Assembly (NCBI GenBank): GCA_905208975.1
Contig: CAJLRE010000021.1
Coordinates: 1 to 27,009 of the forward strand
DNA: 27,009 bases
Direction of reading: 5' to 3'
From: an uncultured Collinsella sp.
GTDB lineage: Bacteria; Actinomycetota; Coriobacteriia; Coriobacteriales; Coriobacteriaceae
Made by a program: the position numbers and the translations under genes. The notes beneath the pieces were generated by a model. It saw nothing but the letters and a program-made list of their open reading frames with translations. It searched no databases and was not told the origin of the DNA. The stretch's first letter is position 1. Every line of letters begins with the position of its first letter. Of the stretch, positions 22,016 to 27,009 are shown piece by piece.

Positions 22016-22225
22016 GATATGATCCCAACTCTCGCGTGGTCTTGGGACAATGCGTACACCACCGAGCGTACGCCCCTAGAGGACCACTACTTACACGACG
22101 TGCTCCCCAGTCTTGTATTGCGCCCGGACTACCTGACAACCCTATTAAGCAGGCATTTTGTCCAGCCAGAATACTCCCCTGGTTACACACAGCTGTTTAG
22201 TATACACGGCTGCGGGCGTATCCAT
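22016..22225 (-). promoter_or_regulatory. Leader and possible promoter region of the ribosomal operon
   Basis: About 200 bp upstream of rplC contain no gene. A TATACT hexamer (minus strand, 22204-22199) is a possible -10 and would give a leader of about 180 nt, but no good -35 is seen at 16-18 bp. The block 22200-22225 is shared with the rplB leader. Directly before the start, TCCCAA (22047-22042) and TTGGGA (22028-22023) can pair, so the weak GGGA ribosome binding site would be hidden in a hairpin. Confidence 0.5.
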
Positions 22226-22282
22226 CGAGATTCATATTTCACTCACATTGTTTACGCAGGTAAAGTGCGTGGAGTCGCCTGG

Positions 22283-22419
22283 GCTTGGCAGAGGGGCGGC
22301 GAAATATATTAAGTTTGCTGCTCTACAGTCCTGCGCAAGACGGAAAGCACATTAAGTGCTTTCCTTTGCGTGCGGAACTCGCGACAAACTTAATATATTT
22401 CGCCGCCCCTCTGCCAAGC
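22283..22419. repeat. 137-bp palindromic element with perfect 35-bp inverted repeats and nested hairpin
   Basis: The left arm (22283-22317) is the exact reverse complement of the right arm (22385-22419) over 35 bp. The arms go from GC-rich (GCTTGGCAGAGGGGCGGC) to AT-rich (GAAATATATTAAGTTTG). The 67-bp centre holds a second perfect hairpin GGAAAGCAC-ATTAA-GTGCTTTCC (22342-22364), flanked by CGCAA/TTGCG (22334-22338, 22366-22370). No coding frame and no T tract. It resembles a small MITE-like palindrome or a long RNase III-type RNA stem. It lies between the phosphatase stop and the ribosomal leader. Confidence 0.85.
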
Positions 22420-22464
22420 TCGGGAGACGACACGTTGATGTCTGCTTAACTCTGCTCGTTCAGG

Positions 22465-23091
22465 CTAATGACTTTGTTGGGGGTCCACTATTTGCTGGAG
22501 GGTGAACTTGCATTGCATTGGCTCGCCCTCTGCTTGTGGCTTTGCCTCATCGAAATCAAAAATCATGATGGCGCAGTTGGGAAGTTTTGCTGGGAGCTCG
22601 AAGCCCTCTGGGGCTGCGGCCTTGATGAATTGGCGGCTGGCGCTGCCGTGGCTTACTGCTAGGAGGGTTTCGATGCCCTTGGCGCCCATGAGATTGGTGA
22701 GGGTGGCTACCATGCGCTCCTGCAGGGCATGACTTCCTTCTCCTCCGAAGGGGACCAGGTCCTCGCCCGGGTCCCAGACGTCGGTGGGCAGGGCGTCGTG
22801 GGGGCCTTCTTCGAAGGTGCCGTAGCTGCGCTCGATGATGCCTTCGCAGGGCTCGACTGCTGCGTCCGGGCCAAGGAGTTCGGTAGCGACGAGCTGAGCT
22901 GTGTCCATGGCCCGGCCTAAGGGCGAAGAGACCACTTTATCCGGGACGACACCGTGGGCTTTGAGCCATGCGGCTGCCGTCCGTGCCTGCTGACGGCCCA
23001 GGTCGGTCAGCGGTGAATCGCAGCGGCCCTGGACCAGCTTTTTGACGTTGAACTCCGTCTGACCGTGGCGGAGTAGGTATAGGCGCTTCAT
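22465..23091 (-). CDS. Histidine phosphatase family protein
   Basis: 208 aa. LYLLRHGQTEFN at residues 4-15 contains the phospho-accepting His9 in the RHG motif; SSPLGRAMDTAQ carries the conserved arginine and LAVSHGSASRQF the second active-site histidine. This is the cofactor-dependent phosphoglycerate mutase-like branch; family members range from PGM to broad phosphatases, and substrate cannot be assigned. It starts 39 bp after the CDF transporter stop and is probably co-transcribed with it. The C-terminus carries a short polar tail (DPQQSH). Confidence 0.93.
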   Translation of the reverse strand: MKRLYLLRHGQTEFNVKKLVQGRCDSPLTDLGRQQARTAAAWLKAHGVVPDKVVSSPLGRAMDTAQLVATELLGPDAAVEPCEGIIERSYGTFEEGPHDALPTDVWDPGEDLVPFGGEGSHALQERMVATLTNLMGAKGIETLLAVSHGSASRQFIKAAAPEGFELPAKLPNCAIMIFDFDEAKPQAEGEPMQCKFTLQQIVDPQQSH

Positions 23092-23130
23092 GCTCTCCCC
23101 TTCTGCATAACTTGCTTTTTCGGCACAGCC

Positions 23131-24291
23131 CTACTCGTGGGTATGGCCTACGTAGTCTTCGTCGATCGTGATCTTGGCAATCGACTTGGGATATTCGGAT
23201 TCGACACGTTTCGCCAACGCGCGCTTTAGGTCCTCGGCGTTCATCGCCAAATCCGAGGGTCGCACGCAGTCAAAAATCACATTGGTGTGCGTGGGGCCCG
23301 GTACGCAACGCAAGTCGTGAATCGAAAGGCGGCTATCAATCTCCTGAGCCATGGCGTGAATGCGCAAGCGCATGCTCGCCACTTTGGGGTCGTCGGTCAC
23401 GATGGGGTCGTAATGGAGCGTGACGATCATGCCGTCTTCGTTCCTAAACGACTGCTCGATGTTATCGAGCGTGTCGTGGCTTTCCAGCGGGCTTGCCTCG
23501 GCCGCCATCTCGGCGTGCGCGCTTGCAAACTTCCTGCCCGGACCGTAATCGTGAACCATTAGGTCATGAACACCCAAAACGCCGGGGTAGCTCATGATCT
23601 TGTCTCGGATGTGCTTGACCAACTTGGGATCGGGTGCCTGGCCCAAAAGCGGGCTTACCGTATCCTGGATGAGCTCAAAGCCGCTCCAGCCAATATAGGC
23701 GCCAACGGCAAGGCCGACCCATGCGTCAAGATTGATGTGCGTCACCTGCGAAACAATTGCGCACGCCAGCACAGCACCCGTAGCTAGGACATCGTTCTTT
23801 GAGTCCTGAGCGGTCGCATGCAGCGTCTCGGACTCAATACGATCGCCGAGCTTTTGGTTGAGGGCCGCCATCCAGAGCTTTACGACCATCGAAAGCACTA
23901 GAACCGCCACCAGGGCAAGCGAGAACTCGACAGGCTCGGGGTTGACAATTCGCTCCACCGACGACTTCACCAGCTCAACGCCAATCAGCAGCACGAGCGC
24001 CGCCACGACCAGACCCGAGAGATACTCGTAGCGGCCATGTCCGTAAGGATGCTCGGGGTCGGCCGGCTTGCCCGCCAGCTTAAAGCCAAGCACGCTCACG
24101 ATGTTCGAGCTGGCATCAGACAGGTTGTTCATAGCGTCCGCCACAATCGAAACCGATCCCGACAGCACGCCAATTGCACCCTTCGCAGCGCAAAGCGCAA
24201 CATTGGCGAGAATACACACTATGCCCGTCAACGTTCCCACGCGCGCACGGTCGCCCTGCGCACGACGAACAATCCACTCGACCATCCTCAT
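23131..24291 (-). CDS. Cation diffusion facilitator (CDF) family metal transporter
   Basis: 386 aa. The N-terminal half has about six membrane segments; VSIVADAMNNLSDASSNIVS (about 48-67) and DPEHPYGHGRYEYLSGL (about 77-93) are the typical metal-site and cytoplasmic motifs of CDF proteins. HATAQDSKNDVLATG supplies the second pair of metal ligands in a later helix. The C-terminal cytoplasmic part is longer than in minimal CDFs, covering about 170 residues with a second region (LRIHAMAQEIDSRLSIHDLR) and a His-containing end (GHTHE). It exports Zn, Mn or Fe in exchange for protons; the metal cannot be read. An alternative ATG two codons in is possible. Confidence 0.94.
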   Translation of the reverse strand: MRMVEWIVRRAQGDRARVGTLTGIVCILANVALCAAKGAIGVLSGSVSIVADAMNNLSDASSNIVSVLGFKLAGKPADPEHPYGHGRYEYLSGLVVAALVLLIGVELVKSSVERIVNPEPVEFSLALVAVLVLSMVVKLWMAALNQKLGDRIESETLHATAQDSKNDVLATGAVLACAIVSQVTHINLDAWVGLAVGAYIGWSGFELIQDTVSPLLGQAPDPKLVKHIRDKIMSYPGVLGVHDLMVHDYGPGRKFASAHAEMAAEASPLESHDTLDNIEQSFRNEDGMIVTLHYDPIVTDDPKVASMRLRIHAMAQEIDSRLSIHDLRCVPGPTHTNVIFDCVRPSDLAMNAEDLKRALAKRVESEYPKSIAKITIDEDYVGHTHE

Positions 24292-24364
24292 CAGTCCCCA
24301 CGGTACTACCTATATATCTATTGCTCAAACGGATTGTAGTGTAGCCACTTTGTCCTCCAGATAC

Positions 24365-24396
24365 AAAAAGGGCCGCAGCCCACACGGGCCGCAGCC
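24365..24396 (-). terminator. Intrinsic terminator after the EIIC gene
   Basis: On the minus strand GGCTGCGGCCC-GTGT-GGGCTGCGGCC (24396-24371) forms an 11-bp stem with two G-U pairs and a 4-nt loop, followed by CTTTTTG (T tract 24369-24365). It lies about 40 bp after the EIIC stop and separates that operon from the CDF gene. The same sequence appears as an 11-bp direct repeat GGGCCGCAGCC on the plus strand. Confidence 0.88.
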
Positions 24397-24436
24397 TTGG
24401 AATATGACAAAGGAATCGTCCTTTTGTCGCACAGAT

Positions 24437-25651
24437 TTATGCGCTTGCTTCAGCAGCGCTCGCCACTGTTTCGAGCGAATCAGCTTCGTCTTCTGCCGCC
24501 TGCACCTTTGTCGGCACCACGCCAAAGCAGTAGCTCAGCGCCGCAGACACCGCAAATGCTGCGCCGCCGGCAGCGCAGCACCACAGCAGATTCGAGATGC
24601 CGCCCGTGGCAAAGCCAATGACCATAAGAACATTCGTCATACCGATAGTATAAGCCGTAACGTGGCCTACGGCCGCAACAAGGCCTCCGACGGCGCCGCC
24701 AACGGCCATGCACGTCAGACACCTGCCATATTTAAAGCCGCATCCGTACAGCGCTGGCTCGCTTACGCCGCCAAGAATACCCGAGATTGAATAGCCCAGC
24801 ATGAGCGCCTTCTCGTCCTTATCCGCAACGCGGAGCGACGCGCCAAAGGGCATACCCCAAACGGCGAACGTTGCCATCGTCGCGGCGATCAGGATGCACG
24901 AATCCGTTCCCACACTCATAAACTGCGCATAGGCGAGCGATAGGACAACGTTGCTGACACCCGCGATCTTAAGAAACTCCCAGCCCGCGGCAAGCCCCAT
25001 GAGCGTGAGCAGCGACACGATGCCACCGGAATTGCCAAGCATAAACATAAGCTGTCCCAACAGCATGCCCAGATAGCTGCCCGCCGGCGCCGTAACACAC
25101 AGCGACACCGGAACCATAACGAGCATGGTTGCAAACGGTACAAAAGAAAACGCCACAGCCTGAGGGATAGTGCGCTTAAAGAAACGCTCCACCTGCCATA
25201 GCACGGGCACCGAGATGAGAACCGGAATAACAGTCGTTGTGTAATCGTTGACCGGCGCGGGAAGCAGACCATACACGAAAGCCATCGCTGCCCCCGTCGT
25301 CGATGCGGCATCGACGAGCTTAAGCAGATCGGGCGCAATCAATACGCCGCCCAGCATCATGCCCAGCTGCTCCGAGCAACCGAGCTGGCGGGCGGCCGCC
25401 CAACCAAGATAAATGGGCAAAAAGTAGTAGCCGGCGTTATAGAGCCAACTGTAGAACAGGCGATAGATTTCGGAATCGGCAGACCACAGGCCCAGCATGC
25501 CTTCGCCCATAACGACGGCGGCGGTGCGGAACAACGCCGCGCAAACAATAAACGGCAGCGCCGACATCATGCTTTTGGACAGATAGTCCACCACGGCCAT
25601 GGCGTTTGATGAAACCGTCGTTGTAAACGAGGTGTTAGAAACTTGTGACAT
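24437..25651 (-). CDS. Stand-alone PTS EIIC of the glucose/beta-glucoside superfamily
   Basis: 404 aa from the ATG at 25651, chosen because GAAAGG lies upstream; the open frame extending to 25951 runs antisense of accDA coding and has no homology. About ten hydrophobic segments; ILGGVSEPALYGCGFKYGRC matches the GITEPxLYG substrate-site motif of glucose-superfamily EIIC. AVVDYLSKSMMSALPFIVCA at the start resembles the first EIIC helices. No EIIB or EIIA domain is fused to it or encoded nearby, so it would need partners from elsewhere or serve as a sensor or facilitator. The C-terminus is an acidic/Ala tail. It begins 40 bp after accDA and shares its terminator at 24365-24396. Confidence 0.85.
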   Translation of the reverse strand: MSQVSNTSFTTTVSSNAMAVVDYLSKSMMSALPFIVCAALFRTAAVVMGEGMLGLWSADSEIYRLFYSWLYNAGYYFLPIYLGWAAARQLGCSEQLGMMLGGVLIAPDLLKLVDAASTTGAAMAFVYGLLPAPVNDYTTTVIPVLISVPVLWQVERFFKRTIPQAVAFSFVPFATMLVMVPVSLCVTAPAGSYLGMLLGQLMFMLGNSGGIVSLLTLMGLAAGWEFLKIAGVSNVVLSLAYAQFMSVGTDSCILIAATMATFAVWGMPFGASLRVADKDEKALMLGYSISGILGGVSEPALYGCGFKYGRCLTCMAVGGAVGGLVAAVGHVTAYTIGMTNVLMVIGFATGGISNLLWCCAAGGAAFAVSAALSYCFGVVPTKVQAAEDEADSLETVASAAEASA

Positions 25652-25696
25652 GGAACGCCTTTCCCAATGTGACATGCGGGCTGTCCCTTTGTCACA
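25644..25696. repeat. Three copies of a TGTGACA motif between accDA and EIIC
   Basis: TGTGACATG occurs at 25644-25652 (overlapping the EIIC start codon) and at 25668-25676, with the complementary TGTCACA at 25690-25696 (overlapping the accDA stop). Spacing is 24 and 22 bp, roughly two helical turns. They could be half-sites for a CRP/FNR-like or other regulator, or form an RNA stem between the second and third copies. Confidence 0.4.
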
Positions 25697-27009
25697 TCGT
25701 GCGGTACTGACCGATTGCGCGGTACTTTTCGTAGCGGAGGTTTGTGAGGGTCGCGTCGTCGAGCTGCCCAAGCGTATCGAAGGCATCAAATGCCGAGGAC
25801 ATGACGGCACCGGCGATCTCCTCATGCGACAGGCCCCTATCGTCGACAATGCCGTCGATGATGCCGAGCGCCAACAGATCGGGGGCCGTGAGCTTAAGCG
25901 CCTCAGCGGCCTCATTCGCGCGCTCGGTATCCTTCCACAGGATCGACGCACAGGCCTCGGGGCTCACGACCGAATAGGCCGAGCTTGAGAGCATCAGGAT
26001 GCGGTCGGCCACGGACAGCGCCAGCGCGCCACCAGAGCCGCCCTCGCCTGTCACCACCGAGACAATCGGCGTCTTAAGGCCGCTCATCTCCATGAGATTC
26101 CGGGCAATCGCCTCGCCCTGGCCGCGCTCCTCGGCACCGATGCCGCAAAACGCGCCCGAAGTATCAACCAGGCACAGAACCGGCCGACCAAATTTCTCGG
26201 CTTGGTGCATCAGGCGACGTGCCTTGCGGTAGCCCTCGGGATGTGCCATACCAAAGTTGCGACGCATGCGCTCTTTGGTCGTGGTACCGCGCTCGATGGC
26301 GATAACCGTCACGGGTCGCCCGTCTTTCCAGCCGATGCCGCCCACCACGGCAGCATCGTCGCCAAAGTAGCGGTCGCCGTGCAGCTCTACGAATCCGTCG
26401 AGACCCAACGAGATCATCTCGCCTGCCGTGGCGCGGTTCGCCGAGCGAGTCTGTTTGACGATTTCGAGCGCGCTTTTTGGTGCGGCCGAGCGCTTAAACA
26501 AGTGTCCCAGCTTTTTGTCGCGACGACCCGTATGCACGATCTCATGCGGTGCCCCCAGGCCGGGCGCGTGCCCTTCGTGCAGCGCCAGCAGCTCGCCTAC
26601 CGTGAGCGCAATCTCACCACGCGGAACAACGGCATCGCAAAAGCCGTGCTCCAGCAAAAACTCGGAACGCTGGAATCCCTTGGGCAGACGCTTGTGCATG
26701 TTCTGCTCGATCACGCGCGGGCCGGCAAATGCCGTCAGGGCATCGGGCTCGGCCAGGATAATGTCGCCCTCCATGGCAAAGCTCGCGGTTACACCTCCGG
26801 TCGTGGGATCGGTGAGCACCGTGATATACAGGCCGCCCGCCTCGCTGTGGCGCCTAACCGCCGCAGAAATCTTGGCCATCTGCATGAGCGAGGTCACGCC
26901 CTCCTGCATGCGGGCGCCGCCCGATACGGTAAAGCCAACGACCGGCAGCCCCAACTCGGCCGCGCGCTCAAAGACACGACAGATCTTCTCGCCCACCACG
27001 GAGCCCATT
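25692..27009 (-). CDS. accDA: Fused acetyl-CoA carboxylase carboxyltransferase (AccD-AccA), 5' end outside window
   Basis: At least 438 aa are visible; the N-terminus runs past the window. The first part is the C-terminal half of the beta carboxyltransferase: VVGFTVSGGARMQEGVTSLM and DPTTGGVTASFAMEGDIILA. From about residue 180 an alpha subunit follows in the same frame: LGLDGFVELHGDRYFGDDAA, NFGMAHPEGYRKARRLMHQA, VDTSGAFCGIGAEERGQGEA and TGEGGSGGALALSVADRILM. These transfer CO2 from carboxybiotin to acetyl-CoA to give malonyl-CoA for fatty acid synthesis. In many bacteria accD and accA are separate; here they form one chain. The Cys4 zinc ribbon normally at the N-terminus of AccD cannot be seen in this window. 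Confidence 0.95.
   Translation of the reverse strand, partial: MGSVVGEKICRVFERAAELGLPVVGFTVSGGARMQEGVTSLMQMAKISAAVRRHSEAGGLYITVLTDPTTGGVTASFAMEGDIILAEPDALTAFAGPRVIEQNMHKRLPKGFQRSEFLLEHGFCDAVVPRGEIALTVGELLALHEGHAPGLGAPHEIVHTGRRDKKLGHLFKRSAAPKSALEIVKQTRSANRATAGEMISLGLDGFVELHGDRYFGDDAAVVGGIGWKDGRPVTVIAIERGTTTKERMRRNFGMAHPEGYRKARRLMHQAEKFGRPVLCLVDTSGAFCGIGAEERGQGEAIARNLMEMSGLKTPIVSVVTGEGGSGGALALSVADRILMLSSSAYSVVSPEACASILWKDTERANEAAEALKLTAPDLLALGIIDGIVDDRGLSHEEIAGAVMSSAFDAFDTLGQLDDATLTNLRYEKYRAIGQYRTM

Noticed and set aside
22283..22419. The large palindrome as the terminator of the phosphatase gene
   Set aside because: No T tract follows either arm or the inner hairpin, and the stem is far longer than a normal intrinsic terminator.
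1..27009. CRISPR arrays, tRNA and rRNA genes
   Set aside because: No regularly spaced direct repeats with unique spacers, no cloverleaf with a T-loop GTTCGAATC-like core, and no rRNA-like segments were seen on reading both strands. A tRNAscan or Rfam run could still find something I missed.

Overview
The window looks like a piece of a high-GC Actinomycetota chromosome, most likely a gut Coriobacteriia close to Collinsella. This is an inference from GC content, codon use, the mannose-family PTS operon, the fused acetyl-CoA carboxylase transferase and the style of the ribosomal proteins; no 16S gene or other marker is present to prove it.

Left part (1-6250): the tail of a helix-turn-helix protein, a convergent ridA gene with a good promoter, then a U32-family rRNA/tRNA-modification-type protein followed closely by an RluA-type pseudouridine synthase on the plus strand. 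A shared terminator separates these from a minus-strand pair, a Gfo/Idh/MocA oxidoreductase and a DeoR-family repressor. The pair has a perfect 13-bp inverted repeat next to its presumed promoter and further copies of the same half-site upstream.

Middle part (6250-16165): an accessory sugar island. On the minus strand it reads: LevR-like PTS-controlled regulator, PTS EIIB-EIIC-EIID-EIIA of the mannose family, a DUF2961/GH172 glycoside hydrolase, and a ROK fructokinase-like kinase. The likely scheme is uptake of a fructose- or arabinofuranose-type oligosaccharide by the PTS, intracellular cleavage by the GH172 enzyme and phosphorylation of the released sugar by the ROK kinase. The island is bounded by debris: an IS200 transposase stub fused to a DegV 3' fragment on one side, and an mtnN 3' fragment fused to an internally deleted IS3-family transposase on the other.

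Right part (16166-22464): a minus-strand S10-type ribosomal protein operon, rplC-rplD-rplW-rplB-rpsS-rplV-rpsC-rplP-rpmC-rpsQ-rplN-rplX. It is unusual at both ends. rpsJ is not present upstream of rplC, and a strong terminator follows rplX where rplE and the spc genes normally continue. Two long leader-like gaps, before rplC and before rplB, share a 26-bp block (23/26 identical). The rplB gap folds into three consecutive hairpins. Upstream of the rplC leader lies a 137-bp palindromic element with perfect 35-bp arms.

Far right (22465-27009): a histidine phosphatase and a cation diffusion facilitator, then a stand-alone PTS EIIC of the glucose superfamily lying 40 bp downstream of a fused accDA carboxyltransferase gene that runs off the window.
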